This document shows, in pieces, positions 10,027 through 18,099 of a DNA stretch of 64,000 bases. Within the stretch, counting starts at the first letter, position 1; the number at the start of each line of letters is the position of its first letter. A model generated the notes under the pieces. That model was not told the DNA's origin. It searched no databases and was given only the letters and a program-made list of their open reading frames with translations. Position numbers and translations under genes: made by a program. The stretch comes from Fibrobacteraceae bacterium (lineage in GTDB: Bacteria; Fibrobacterota; Fibrobacteria; Fibrobacterales; Fibrobacteraceae), in the NCBI GenBank assembly GCA_017631885.1, contig JAGBSH010000029.1, positions 22,704-86,703 of the forward strand, written 5' to 3'.

Positions 10027-10269
10027 GGCTCTGTCAAGCCTTTTTATATGGCTGCGATATATTTTCCGAAAAACTGCGGTTATGCTGCGGTTTTGACCTC
10101 GGCTCTGTCTAGTCATTCTGTACAGTTACGGAAACGCTGCGAAGTCGAAACCGGCCAAAAACAGCCTAAAAACATCGGTCATGCAGCCGAAAAACAGTTT
10201 TGGAAGGGGCTTACGGATTTGGAAATTTTGCTAGCCGAGCACAAGTGTACAGTTTGACCCGACAGAGCC
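10027..10269. repeat. MITE-like repeat bounded by GGCTCTGTC inverted ends
   Basis: The gap between wzb and the downstream lipoprotein is filled by a block starting GGCTCTGTC (10027) and ending GACAGAGCC (10261-10269). The inverted match is 11 bp if the outer TT/AA is counted. A third GGCTCTGTC at 10101 starts a stretch resembling the inverted right end (shared spacing GGCTCTGTC..GTCA..CTGTACA), which suggests nested or degenerate elements. The first 30 bases recur at 14344-14374. No transposase is encoded and I see no clear target-site duplication. It is more G+C rich than its surroundings. Confidence 0.6.
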
Positions 10270-10272
10270 AAA

Positions 10273-11682
10273 TTACGGGGACTCCGCAGGGACCTCAACA
10301 CCACCTATCAGGAATTCAGAAATTCCGATGGTCTTCGATGACGAACTATTATTTTTACTGAGAAGATAATCACTACCATCTGCAGTGCAGATTATTTTTT
10401 CAATCGTATCGGAATATCCTTTTGAAGTCCATTTATGGCATTCCAGCCCGGAAACATTCGTCGTCACCTTGTAATTTACTACACCCTGATCCGTATAACC
10501 TTCTACATCCGTATCAAATATATCCCATTGTCCCAACAAGCCTGCATAGTCCGCGATACGCGCAACAAATTCCAGTTGGCTCAAAGTATCATTTAAGCGT
10601 TCATTTTCATATTTCAACCAGGTTTCAGAAGCGTCATCAAACTTAAAGCGATATGAAGTATTTGATTCAAAAGATATCGTGGACGTGTATTTCAGGGATG
10701 AGGTATAGTAATAATCCATTCCATCCCTATAGAAGGTATTCTGCTGAACATAAATTCCTGGAGATTGTTCATAATAAGTCACCTTAAAGTTTTCCGGCAT
10801 TCTGTAATAGGCATAATAGGCAAGGGTTCCATATTCAAATTTCATTTCAAAAGCATTGCCCACGCCAAGTTCATGAATTTTCACCGAAAGTTCATATTTA
10901 TTTTCAATATCCACTTTTTTATACACAGTATCATCTTCCGTTTTATAACCAAATGCTTTGAGAGAATCTCTATATGCAGTCCCAAAGTTTTCTTCCGTTC
11001 CCGCAACCACAAGAAGATTTTTCAGCGAATCAAAATAGAATCCATCGGCTTTTATTTCAGGAAGTTCCACACCCCCATTCTTTGCGCTAAACGCTTCAGC
11101 AGGAAATTCAACAGCGTTCAAATCATAATACTTGATATAGACACTATTTTTGAATTCATCTACATACTTCACAATGATGATTTTATGATCAACATACTTT
11201 CCGAGATACGGGCCATAATAATTAGCATCCGCCGTCACTTCAAAATTTGAAGCCTTCAGAGAATCCGTATAGCCAAATTCTTCAAAATCCACATCCCCCC
11301 ACACCTCATATTGGAATTCTTTGTCGTACAAAGAGCTAAGCCTTTCGAAATGGAAGTCTACGAGATCATCATCGATTGTCAAAGCCGGAACATAATCCCC
11401 ACCAAGAACGATCTTCAAGGAGTCCGAAGGCCAAAGGAGACGTTCTTTACTAGAAGACGATTCCTCTTCTACGGAGCTACTGCTGGGCTCGATTTTCTCC
11501 TCGCTAGATGAACTAGACAAAGAATCACTCAATTCACCGCTAGAAGATTCGATCAATTTTTCAGTGTCGCTCGAAGAGGATCCAACATCGTCGGCAGATG
11601 TTGAACTGGAATCGCCACAGGCAAGAAGCGACAAAGAAGAAGCTACGGCAAAAAGAAATGCGACTTTTTTAAACGAAACCAT
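10273..11682 (-). CDS. Serine-linker lipoprotein of unknown function
   Basis: A 469-aa predicted lipoprotein: signal peptide to LSLLAC (Cys22), then about 60 residues of low-complexity Ser/Glu linker (runs such as SDSLSSSSSEEKIEPSSSS), then a roughly 380-residue domain rich in Tyr, Asp and beta-prone segments. Ser-rich tethers after the lipid-anchoring Cys are a hallmark of Fibrobacter surface proteins. I do not recognise the C-terminal domain. It is monocistronic as far as can be seen: the 3' side abuts the MITE-like repeat and a decayed helicase lies upstream. Confidence 0.8.
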   Translation of the reverse strand: MVSFKKVAFLFAVASSLSLLACGDSSSTSADDVGSSSSDTEKLIESSSGELSDSLSSSSSEEKIEPSSSSVEEESSSSKERLLWPSDSLKIVLGGDYVPALTIDDDLVDFHFERLSSLYDKEFQYEVWGDVDFEEFGYTDSLKASNFEVTADANYYGPYLGKYVDHKIIIVKYVDEFKNSVYIKYYDLNAVEFPAEAFSAKNGGVELPEIKADGFYFDSLKNLLVVAGTEENFGTAYRDSLKAFGYKTEDDTVYKKVDIENKYELSVKIHELGVGNAFEMKFEYGTLAYYAYYRMPENFKVTYYEQSPGIYVQQNTFYRDGMDYYYTSSLKYTSTISFESNTSYRFKFDDASETWLKYENERLNDTLSQLEFVARIADYAGLLGQWDIFDTDVEGYTDQGVVNYKVTTNVSGLECHKWTSKGYSDTIEKIICTADGSDYLLSKNNSSSSKTIGISEFLIGGVEVPAESP

Positions 11683-11731
11683 TTAAACATTTTTCCTTTT
11701 TTAGATTTTGACACCCTAATATAAATTTATT

Positions 11732-12747
11732 CTAAATCCGTGTCAAAGGAAAGTCAAACTGGATAGAACGCGGAGTTGCAAACTTTTCGAAGGAGATTTC
11801 GTAGCAGAAATTCTTTTCGTCCACGGCCTTCACGGTTCCTTCGCCAAAGATTTTATGCATCACACGATCACCCTCGGCAAACTCGGCCGAAGGCGCTTTC
11901 TTTACGAGTCCAAGGCTTTCGTCGCTCAAAAATTCGCGGTTGCGATCGATGTTTGCTATGTACGCTTTCGCAACATCGAGAAAATCTTCTGAAATACCGC
12001 GGACGATATTCAGTCCGCCCATATCCATTTCAAGCAGGAATCTAGACGGATATCGAGTTCCGCTTTCGCCTGCAACGCCGTCTTCGGCATCACTTAGGCA
12101 AAGCACATTCTCGGCGCGGGTAAACGCCACATAGGACAAGCGGCGTTCTTCTTCAAGCTGGATTTTATTCTGCACGCGCTTGACCGGGAAAAAGCCTTCG
12201 TTCAAACCACATACGAATACATATGGGAATTCCAAGCCCTTCGCATTGTGAATCGTCATAAGCTACACGCGGTCTTTTTCTTCCGTGTCTTCGTCGGTGT
12301 TCGTGAACAGCACGATGTTCTGCAAGTATTCATCTAGCGAAGCGTCTTCTTCGTAGTAATTCTCGAATTCCAGAATGCCTTGCTTGCGTTCCGCCAGATT
12401 GTCAAGGCGATCTTCGTCGCCGTCTAGACGCAGCATTTCTTCGTACTTGGTTCCGCGCAGGATTTTCGCGAGGACTTCGGAGACGCTCATGTCCTTGTAG
12501 CGGGAGCGATACTTTTCAATCAGCTTCACGTATTCCACCACATTGCTTCAAGCCAAGAACCCTTTGCAGTCAAAATCAATCTTTTGATTTTTGTCGCCGA
12601 CAGAGGAAAGTTCTGCCTGAGACGAAACATCGGCGGCCACATTGTTCAAAAGACCCGCTTCCGAAACAATTTCAAGCAGAGCTTCGTAGAGTCCGACACC
12701 GCGAGCATCGGCAAAGGCTTGCAATGTCGCAATCTTGCGCGGGCAGA
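11732..12747 (-). pseudogene. UvrD/PcrA-type helicase C-terminal remnant with two in-frame stops
   Basis: Conceptual minus-strand translation gives the last third of a UvrD/PcrA helicase. It runs from RKIATLQAFADARGVGLYEAL through the 2B/2A core (LMTIHNAKGLEFPYVFVCGLNEGFFP; RRLSYVAFTRAE) to the usual C-terminal module (EGDRVMHKIFGEGTVKAV). Two nonsense codons interrupt one continuous frame: TGA at 12550-12548 and TAG at 12265-12263, the latter just before the conserved LMTIHNAKG motif. No frameshift is needed. Everything N-terminal to about residue 380, including Walker A, is missing. The fragment is richer in G+C than neighbouring genes, which fits import from a relative. At 12795-12808 a GGGGG-ACA-CCCCC hairpin follows the abiE operon. 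Confidence 0.88.
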
Positions 12748-12837
12748 ACTTAGAGCTTAGAACTTAGACAAAATGCAACCGAACGGTCATTAAAGGGGGG
12801 ACACCCCCTAACACCCCCGATACAAGGAATTAGTCAA

Positions 12838-13638
12838 TTACAGTGATTCCAAAAAAGTTTCAATACCCGTTGTAATTGTCACGACATCTTCGCCAATCCA
12901 GTTCTTGTCGCTGGCAGTGAGCCTTTCGATGTACAGCCTATCGGAAAAAATGTTCCGTACCCGCCTTTCCACATCGGCCACTTCGCATTCTCTCATTTGC
13001 TGGTCGCGAAATATGTATGAGTCCAGGCATACGTGCAATTTTTTATAGTCAACATGTTGACCAAGATAGTAGATGTCAAACACATCCTTGTAGCGGGTTG
13101 ACAAAGCTCCGAATTTCAACAACGACCGCAACTTTTCGACCAGCATTTGCTCATTGGAATTGACCAACAGATCAACATTCCCGTTGTCAAAGGAAATGTC
13201 GAAACAATATTCTTCCTGACCGATGTCCAGCTTGGTATGCACGCCCAGATCTATTTTACTTTCCAATTCGCATCCGTCAGAATCCTGAATTCTTACACGA
13301 ACACGTTTACCCTTGTACTCTTGTTGCTTCAGTTCTTCGATATTCCCAAATCTTTTGATACGGATACCGTCCAAACAATTCATCTTCGTTACAAAGTCAT
13401 CGATAGCCGCGTCTGTTAAAGGATAACGCAAAAAATCCATGTCCAAATCCTGAGTCGCACGGCGGATATTCCCGGTTTTACTCCGCATGACAACTCCACC
13501 CTTGACCGTGATTTTACGTTGCAGCGGGCCAACGGAAATAGCCTTTAGAACAATGTCTTGACAAACCTTCGCAGGGGCAGTGATTTCATTATACCCTTTC
13601 TCGATTTCAGCCGCGATTATGCTTTTAAGATTCAGCAC
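12838..13638 (-). CDS. abiEii: AbiEii-like nucleotidyltransferase toxin
   Basis: A 266-aa protein of the AbiEii/AbiGii nucleotidyltransferase family, the toxin of type IV AbiE toxin-antitoxin and abortive-infection systems. The N-terminal region shows the nucleotidyltransferase pattern ITVKGGVVMRSKTGNIRRAT followed by QDLDMDF, the metal-binding Asp pair. A second conserved patch (SNEQMLVEKLRSLLKFG...RYKDVFDIYYL) matches the family's KL..ll..g...R.KD.yDl motif. The GTG start at 13638 overlaps the antitoxin stop by one base (TAGTG), implying translational coupling. Members of this family can add nucleotides to tRNA; which substrate this one uses cannot be seen. Confidence 0.88.
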   Translation of the reverse strand: MLNLKSIIAAEIEKGYNEITAPAKVCQDIVLKAISVGPLQRKITVKGGVVMRSKTGNIRRATQDLDMDFLRYPLTDAAIDDFVTKMNCLDGIRIKRFGNIEELKQQEYKGKRVRVRIQDSDGCELESKIDLGVHTKLDIGQEEYCFDISFDNGNVDLLVNSNEQMLVEKLRSLLKFGALSTRYKDVFDIYYLGQHVDYKKLHVCLDSYIFRDQQMRECEVADVERRVRNIFSDRLYIERLTASDKNWIGEDVVTITTGIETFLESL

Positions 13639-14177
13639 TACAGCACCTCCGCTTCCAGTGCCTTCCTAATCATGTCCGATTTCGGCATTTGCGGTAAATA
13701 GTCCTGCACGAGTTGCATATCCAGATTGTCGATTATCTTTCTGTAGCTTAGGATAATTTCTTTGTAGTAGTCGAAGGGCATGCTTGATTTATTGCGAATC
13801 AGTTCAAGCAGCGTGCGCTCCCTGTTATACATCGTGACCGTAGTGCCGTTGAAATTTTCTTGCACCGCGCCAAGAAACAGGATATCGCTGTTCTCAAATT
13901 TCAATACAACGCATTTGTCAGAAATTTTCGCTCCCCGCTCGGCAGCCAAGTAGTATTTCTCCGGAACGGAATCTGTTAGGCCATAATGGTAAAAAGCGGT
14001 GTTCATCGAAAAAACCGCACCGGGATATTTTGCGGAAATCAGCGACACCTCGGAAACGCGCTCGCTCTCGGAATAGAGCCCTTTCGCAACGCGAAACAGG
14101 CGGCCTTCGACAAGGGCCTTTTTTATCATGTATTTCGAGCCGAATATCTCAATGCATTTGGCGAATGTCAGTATCAT
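13638..14177 (-). CDS. abiEi: AbiEi-like antitoxin / transcriptional autoregulator
   Basis: A 179-aa protein with an N-terminal winged helix (FAKCIEIFGSKYMIKKALVEGRLFRVAKGLYSE) and a C-terminal antitoxin domain (MYNRERTLLELIRNKSSM.FDYYKEIILSYRK), as in AbiEi antitoxins. Family members neutralise AbiEii and repress their own promoter through inverted repeats. I chose ATG 14177, which has AGGAAAG upstream. The open frame continues to 14549, but the extra residues belong to a repeat and a different gene fragment. A perfect inverted repeat lies 13-40 bp upstream of the start. Confidence 0.85.
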   Translation of the reverse strand: MILTFAKCIEIFGSKYMIKKALVEGRLFRVAKGLYSESERVSEVSLISAKYPGAVFSMNTAFYHYGLTDSVPEKYYLAAERGAKISDKCVVLKFENSDILFLGAVQENFNGTTVTMYNRERTLLELIRNKSSMPFDYYKEIILSYRKIIDNLDMQLVQDYLPQMPKSDMIRKALEAEVL

Positions 14178-14190
14178 CTTCTTTCCTAAA

Positions 14191-14217
14191 TTCTGTAAAA
14201 ACTTTATTTTTACAGAA
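14191..14217. promoter_or_regulatory. Putative AbiEi operator (inverted repeat)
   Basis: Perfect 10-bp inverted repeat TTCTGTAAAA / TTTTACAGAA separated by 7 bases, placed 13 bp upstream of the abiEi start codon. Known AbiEi proteins bind inverted repeats in their own promoters. That this is the operator is inference from position and symmetry. Confidence 0.6.
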
Positions 14218-14343
14218 TTATAGTAAAAACATATGTCATTTCGCCAAAAATTCAAGGCTATAAGCCCATTTTCACCCATAAAACCTCCTTTGGTGGACAA
14301 GCAAAAACCACCAAACAATGAACACTTGCGCACTAAATATAAT

Positions 14344-14374
14344 GGCTCAGTCAAGCCTTTTTTATATGGCTGCG
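14344..14374 (+). repeat. Second copy of the MITE-like repeat end
   Basis: 31 bases matching the left end of the 10027 repeat in the same orientation, with one substitution (GGCTCAGTC instead of GGCTCTGTC) and one extra T in the T run before ATATGGCTGCG. It is a solo end: no inverted partner is visible nearby. It abuts a broken small gene. Confidence 0.7.
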
Positions 14375-14549
14375 GGTTAACTGCATTGTACACGACAAGG
14401 ACTTCCTGTGTGTGCGGGGAAAAGTAAATGTCTCCGTTTTGTACCCATGCAACCCACTTTTTCTCTTTCTGTTTTACATATATTTTCCTGATGCACTCCG
14501 CGATTTCCGTGATGTACATTTCATGGTATCCCAAAACTCCGCTGGACAT
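14375..14549 (-). pseudogene. 5' fragment of a small unidentified gene cut by a repeat
   Basis: From ATG 14549, with a strong GGAGG site 5 bp upstream, the frame reads about 58 residues that look genuinely coding (EIAECIRKIYVKQKEKKWVA, then VQNGDIYFSPHTQEVLVVYN). It then runs into the repeat end at 14374. Beyond that point the open frame continues by chance through non-coding sequence into abiEi. I infer a gene truncated by the repeat; I do not recognise the family. Confidence 0.5.
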
Positions 14550-14599
14550 GTTTCCTCCAAGTGGAAAAAGGTTCTATTTAAATAATTTTTTGCGTATAA

Positions 14600-15010
14600 T
14601 TTATGTCCACACTTTATAGTAGCCAAGGTCCTTCAGCACGAGCTATTGCCCCTCCCCAATCGCAGTACAAATTGAGTACAAATGTGGGGACAACAGATGA
14701 AGTTGACTTCCTGCTATGCTCTTTGTATATTTATCCCTGTATTACGACAATCCCTGCGACAGTCGGCATAGGCCTTGCGACCCGTACGTGCATCCGCGGT
14801 GGGGTTCATCAACTTTCTTGTTGATGTTGTTGGATAGCTGATAGGAACACGACCTATTCGAGCGTGCTCGCTAAGGCGGGTACCAGGTAATGTCGGGGAA
14901 AGCCCCCGCCAACAGCAGAGCAAGAGCATCCCAAATCAAATTACAGCCCCTAAATGCGCCCGCAGAGCAGACGCATTTAAATTTTTTTAACGCATTTGCA
15001 TGTATTGTGC
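14600..15010. other. G+C-rich non-coding stretch of unknown nature
   Basis: About 400 bases between the gene fragment and the ORF6N gene without a convincing gene. It is clearly more G+C rich than the genes around it and contains a 7-bp hairpin (CATCAAC / GTTGATG, 14807-14826). A 71-codon minus-strand frame (14929-14714) lacks a convincing ribosome-binding site and has a composition unlike protein. It may be a dispersed repeat or structured-RNA relic. I could not match it to tmRNA, RNase P or a tRNA. Confidence 0.4.
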
Positions 15011-15025
15011 GAATAGAGGATTTTT

Positions 15026-16036
15026 ATGGCACGAAAAAGTAAAAATTCCGAAATTGTGGCGGGAAATCCGCTGATTGCAACAGGCGTAGAGAAAATGATT
15101 CTGGTCATTCGTGGCAAGCAGGTCTTGCTTGACAGAGATTTGGCTACGCTATACGGTGTGGAAACAAAACGCATCAAAGAACAGGTTAAGCGCAACATTG
15201 AACGTTTTCCAGAAGATTTCTGTTTCCAGCTTAGTGAATCCGAATTTTCAGATTGGAGGTCGCAAATTGCGACCTCCAATGCAGACAAGATGGGGCTACG
15301 CTATGCTCCATTCGTCTTTACAGAACAGGGGGTAGCGATGCTGTCATCTGTTCTAAAAAGCGAATCCGCTATTAGAGTAAATATCGCCATTATGCGGGCG
15401 TTTGTTCAGCTTCGTCACTACATGATGGGAAGCGAAGGTGTCGTTAACCGCCTTGTCCACGTGGAAAGCAAAGAAATTGAGCAGGATCGGCGCCTTCTTG
15501 AACATGACCATAAAATAGACTCACTTTTCGAGGCTATGGACCGCAGAGAAACTGAACTCCAAAAGGTCATGGAAAATTTCATTGATCCCTCGACTTTTAG
15601 GCATTTCTTGATTTTAAACGGGCAAAAGCTGGATGCCGACATCGCCTATACGCAGATTTACAGCATGGCGAAGAAGTCTATCATAATTATCGATGATTAT
15701 ATTGGGGTCAAAACACTCGACCTTTTACGCGGAATCGCCAAAGGGGTTTCCGTAACAATCTATAGTGATGAAAATGGTTATGAATCGTTAACTGAACAGA
15801 TTCAGAAAGATTTCTTGAAGGCTCGCCCTGATGTTAAATTCAACAAGAGAAAAACGGAAAAAAAGTTCCACGACCGCTACATTTTTCTAGACTACGGATT
15901 AAAAGGCGAAAAGCTTTTCCACTGCGGAGCCTCAAGCAAAGACGCTGGCAATAAAATCACCACCATCATGCAAATTGAAAATACTGAAATTTATCATATA
16001 CTGATGGAAAAATTGGCAATCAATCCTCGTTTATAA
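15026..16036 (+). CDS. ORF6N-domain protein with PLD-like C-terminal domain
   Basis: A 336-aa protein. Residues about 15-100 are an ORF6N domain, a DNA-binding module of phage and mobile-element proteins (VIRGKQVLLDRDLATLYGVE, NIERFPEDFCFQLSE, then LRYAPFVFTEQGVAMLSSVL). A helical linker follows to about 195. The last 140 residues (KSIIIIDDYIGVKTLDLLRG ... KKFHDRYIFLD ... FHCGASSKDAGNK) resemble a phospholipase-D-like fold with a degenerate HDRY..D / GASSKD motif, often seen at the end of such proteins. GAGG precedes the ATG. The gene contains a 29-bp palindrome. It is probably phage-derived; role unknown. Confidence 0.82.
   Translation: MARKSKNSEIVAGNPLIATGVEKMILVIRGKQVLLDRDLATLYGVETKRIKEQVKRNIERFPEDFCFQLSESEFSDWRSQIATSNADKMGLRYAPFVFTEQGVAMLSSVLKSESAIRVNIAIMRAFVQLRHYMMGSEGVVNRLVHVESKEIEQDRRLLEHDHKIDSLFEAMDRRETELQKVMENFIDPSTFRHFLILNGQKLDADIAYTQIYSMAKKSIIIIDDYIGVKTLDLLRGIAKGVSVTIYSDENGYESLTEQIQKDFLKARPDVKFNKRKTEKKFHDRYIFLDYGLKGEKLFHCGASSKDAGNKITTIMQIENTEIYHILMEKLAINPRL
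15252..15280. repeat. 29-bp perfect palindrome inside the ORF6N gene
   Basis: Two 14-base arms (ATTGGAGGTCGCAA and its exact complement) flank a single A at 15266. The palindrome encodes the WRSQIATSN stretch of the ORF6N domain. It could form a very stable hairpin or be a protein-binding site. Confidence 0.9.
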
Positions 16037-16427
16037 TACTGTATGGTTTTCCCATTTCCTTTATACGGCGGATGTTTTCGCTAGTACCTTTACTTTTTCC
16101 GTCCCAAATCATGAGAGCCTGGTCGCAATCGCAAGCCATTTGTATATCTTTAACATAATGGAATGCGCTCCCTGTAAGGCCTTTGGCGACTTCTGCACAA
16201 GAACGCACTTTTGCTCCCGTAACAAAATTGTTTCTTGGCGATTCACCACTGCAATAGATAGTTACGTTGCAGTACCCCTTGGATTCCAAATATTTTTGTA
16301 CTGCCACGTCAACGCCGTAGCAATCGCCGATAAGAATTTCATCGTTGTTTTTGACGAATTGTTCAATTAATATTTTTGCTAAGTCTGGCAACTTTGAAAT
16401 GGATTTTGATCCGGATATAAATTTCAT
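16020..16427 (-). CDS. cpYpsA-type SLOG-family nucleotide-binding protein
   Basis: A 135-aa Rossmann-like protein of the SLOG superfamily. The conserved pattern is visible: N-terminal SGSKSI, the central GDCYGVDVAVQKYLESKGY (the G..GaD..v..y element) and near the C-terminus MIWDGKSKGTSENIRRIKEM (the wdGkS.GT element). Such proteins bind nucleotides or nucleotide-derived ligands; some are enzymes and others sensors in conflict systems. It starts 9 bp after the alpha/beta hydrolase gene and overlaps the 3' end of the convergent ORF6N gene by 17 bp. Function is not known. Confidence 0.72.
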   Translation of the reverse strand: MKFISGSKSISKLPDLAKILIEQFVKNNDEILIGDCYGVDVAVQKYLESKGYCNVTIYCSGESPRNNFVTGAKVRSCAEVAKGLTGSAFHYVKDIQMACDCDQALMIWDGKSKGTSENIRRIKEMGKPYSIINED

Positions 16428-16436
16428 AGAGCCTCC

Positions 16437-17042
16437 TTATAGAATTATTGATTTTATTAGCTCTAGCAAGTTAAAGTTGTCTTTTGAAAAATGATGGTCT
16501 TGCCCAGGAATGATGGAAATACGGACATTTTCGCGTTCGTATAATTTGAGGAGCCCCGCCAAACGAGCCGATGGATCAAGGCTTCCGAAAACGAAAGCCA
16601 TTATTTCGCCTGTGAATTCCTGAGTACATCGACATAATTTTATCGTGTTGATCATAAGCGGCGGATTGATTAACAAAAAACGGCTAACTTGCGGAAATGA
16701 AGCGTATCTCAAACATCCGATTGATGCCCCTTTTGACATTCCCATGAAATAAATTTTAGTTGTATCAGTGATTTCAAATTCCGATTGAACTATTTTGGCG
16801 AATTGTGCTATTTGGTCTATTTCAACCGATGGTGTGGATGCACATACAACTGAAAATCCAAACTTGTCTCGCAATTCGCAGGCTAGTTTCAAATACTTGT
16901 TCTGGTAACCATAAATAGAGCCGTCTTGGCCTGTTTTAATTAGAAATATTTTCTGACGGTCTCTGCTAAAAACGAAACCGTAATCAATACGAGAATTTTC
17001 GCAGGATTTGACTAAATCAAATGTTAATGTTGTACGATTCAT
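16437..17042 (-). CDS. Alpha/beta-hydrolase-fold protein
   Basis: A 201-aa protein without signal peptide. The nucleophile elbow GMSKG places Ser103, a candidate acid is Asp156 in FGSLDPSAR, and the C-terminal His is 183/184 in PGQDHHFS. The triad order and spacing fit the alpha/beta-hydrolase fold (esterase or lipase type). It is the first gene of a two-gene unit with the SLOG protein 9 bp downstream, which suggests a joint function. The upstream region holds one arm of a 20-bp inverted repeat. Substrate unknown. Confidence 0.72.
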   Translation of the reverse strand: MNRTTLTFDLVKSCENSRIDYGFVFSRDRQKIFLIKTGQDGSIYGYQNKYLKLACELRDKFGFSVVCASTPSVEIDQIAQFAKIVQSEFEITDTTKIYFMGMSKGASIGCLRYASFPQVSRFLLINPPLMINTIKLCRCTQEFTGEIMAFVFGSLDPSARLAGLLKLYERENVRISIIPGQDHHFSKDNFNLLELIKSIIL

Positions 17043-17082
17043 AATGTTTCCTTTTTATATCCAAAAATTAAACTTTCTCTAT

Positions 17083-17339
17083 GACAAATAATGACATGAT
17101 TTGGAGAATGGTGAAAAGAAAGGCGAGTAGTTATTGATTTTCCACAGCAACGCCCCTCCTGGCTGATACACGATAATTTCATTCTTTTCTCCTTCCCCTG
17201 CAGACATGCAAAAAAACTACGAAACTTTAAAATTTAAAAATTGCTCATACGAGCATTAATAATATCAGCTCTATAAATAGCTATTATCAAGAGACTGGAC
17301 GAAAAATTTCACAATATATAAATCATGACATTATTTGTC
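17083..17339. repeat. Inverted 20-bp repeats flanking a divergent promoter region (MITE or paired operators)
   Basis: GACAAATAATGACATGATTT at 17083-17102 matches the reverse complement of 17320-17339 at 19 of 20 bases. The 257-bp block fills most of the AT-rich gap between two divergently transcribed genes. It could be a MITE with near-perfect termini (no clear target duplication seen). It could also be two copies of an operator, one per promoter. A smaller hairpin (TGCTCATACGAGCA) lies inside. No gene is present in 17043-17408. Confidence 0.6.
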
Positions 17340-17408
17340 GCAATAAAATAGTAATTTTAGCGAATAACGCTTTTACGAAAAAACTTAAAAGTTTGCAAAA
17401 ATGGAGCC

Positions 17409-18083
17409 ATGATGACTAAAATTTTATCTTGCGCACCGCAGTGGGATATCCTTGAAAAATTCTATACCGTTTTCGATAAAGGTCGCAAATGCGGCTGCGT
17501 TGAACAATGGCACAAAGAAATGCCAAAGAGTAGGCTCGAACAGGAATTATTCATAACTAAAATCCACACCGAATTTTTGAATGACCGCCGTGAAAAACTG
17601 AACAAGGATTTCCGCTGGACATTCACGAATATGAAAAAGCTCATCACGATTGATCAACGAATCCGCGAGCTCAACAACGAAATCAGCCACACCTTCAACA
17701 ACATAAAAAAGGATATCGCCGGACTTGTCGCACAAAATCATAAGTGGTATAAAAAATACGAACTCGAAGCTGAAATTTGTCCCGCAAACAATTGGAGCAT
17801 CGCTGGCGAACATGAATACATCAGCGATTTACTTTTCTGGTATGCCAATTGGGATTCAATCAACATCTTGGCAAATACAAACGAAGACAATCATGAAAAC
17901 CACAAAGCATATAACATTCCGGCTTGTAAACAAATGATGCTTATAGACAAGTTTGTCGAAGATGGTGTTACTTGGGAACTCGATACATTGCTCTACGATA
18001 CCGATGCTAGCCTATACAGTTTCTGGGATATTGTGCGGTTTCGACCGAAGCAATTTGAAGTGAGATACAAGCTGAATTTTTAG
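17409..18083 (+). CDS. Unidentified 224-aa protein
   Basis: I do not recognise the family. The protein is soluble with no signal or membrane segment and is charged and Trp-rich. Residues 45-115 are predicted mostly helical (RREKLNKDFRWTFTNMKKLI ... IRELNNEISHTFNNIKKDI), possibly a short coiled coil. The C-terminal half has several Trp/Tyr clusters (EYISDLLFWYANWDS). GGAG precedes tandem ATG codons at 17409 and 17412; either may start. The next gene begins 16 bp after its stop on the same strand. Confidence 0.6.
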   Translation: MMTKILSCAPQWDILEKFYTVFDKGRKCGCVEQWHKEMPKSRLEQELFITKIHTEFLNDRREKLNKDFRWTFTNMKKLITIDQRIRELNNEISHTFNNIKKDIAGLVAQNHKWYKKYELEAEICPANNWSIAGEHEYISDLLFWYANWDSINILANTNEDNHENHKAYNIPACKQMMLIDKFVEDGVTWELDTLLYDTDASLYSFWDIVRFRPKQFEVRYKLNF

Positions 18084-18099
18084 AAAAAAGCGAGGTACT

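Noticed and set aside
9838..10257. 139-codon plus-strand frame upstream of the lipoprotein
   Set aside because: It overlaps wzb on the other strand and lies mostly inside the MITE-like repeat. There is no ribosome-binding site and the composition is repeat-like.
10765..11250. 161-codon plus-strand frame antisense to the lipoprotein
   Set aside because: It is the mirror of a Ser/Glu/Asp-rich coding sequence. Isoleucine- and histidine-rich nonsense with no ribosome-binding site.
13638..14549. A 303-residue version of the AbiEi antitoxin starting at 14549
   Set aside because: The family start, the ribosome-binding site and the operator all point to ATG 14177. The extra frame crosses a repeat end and a separate gene fragment by chance.
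14714..14929. tmRNA or short protein on the minus strand
   Set aside because: The start GGGGCTGTAATTTGATTTGG recalls tmRNA, but there is no tag peptide frame, no matching tRNA-like 3' end and no pairing of the two ends.
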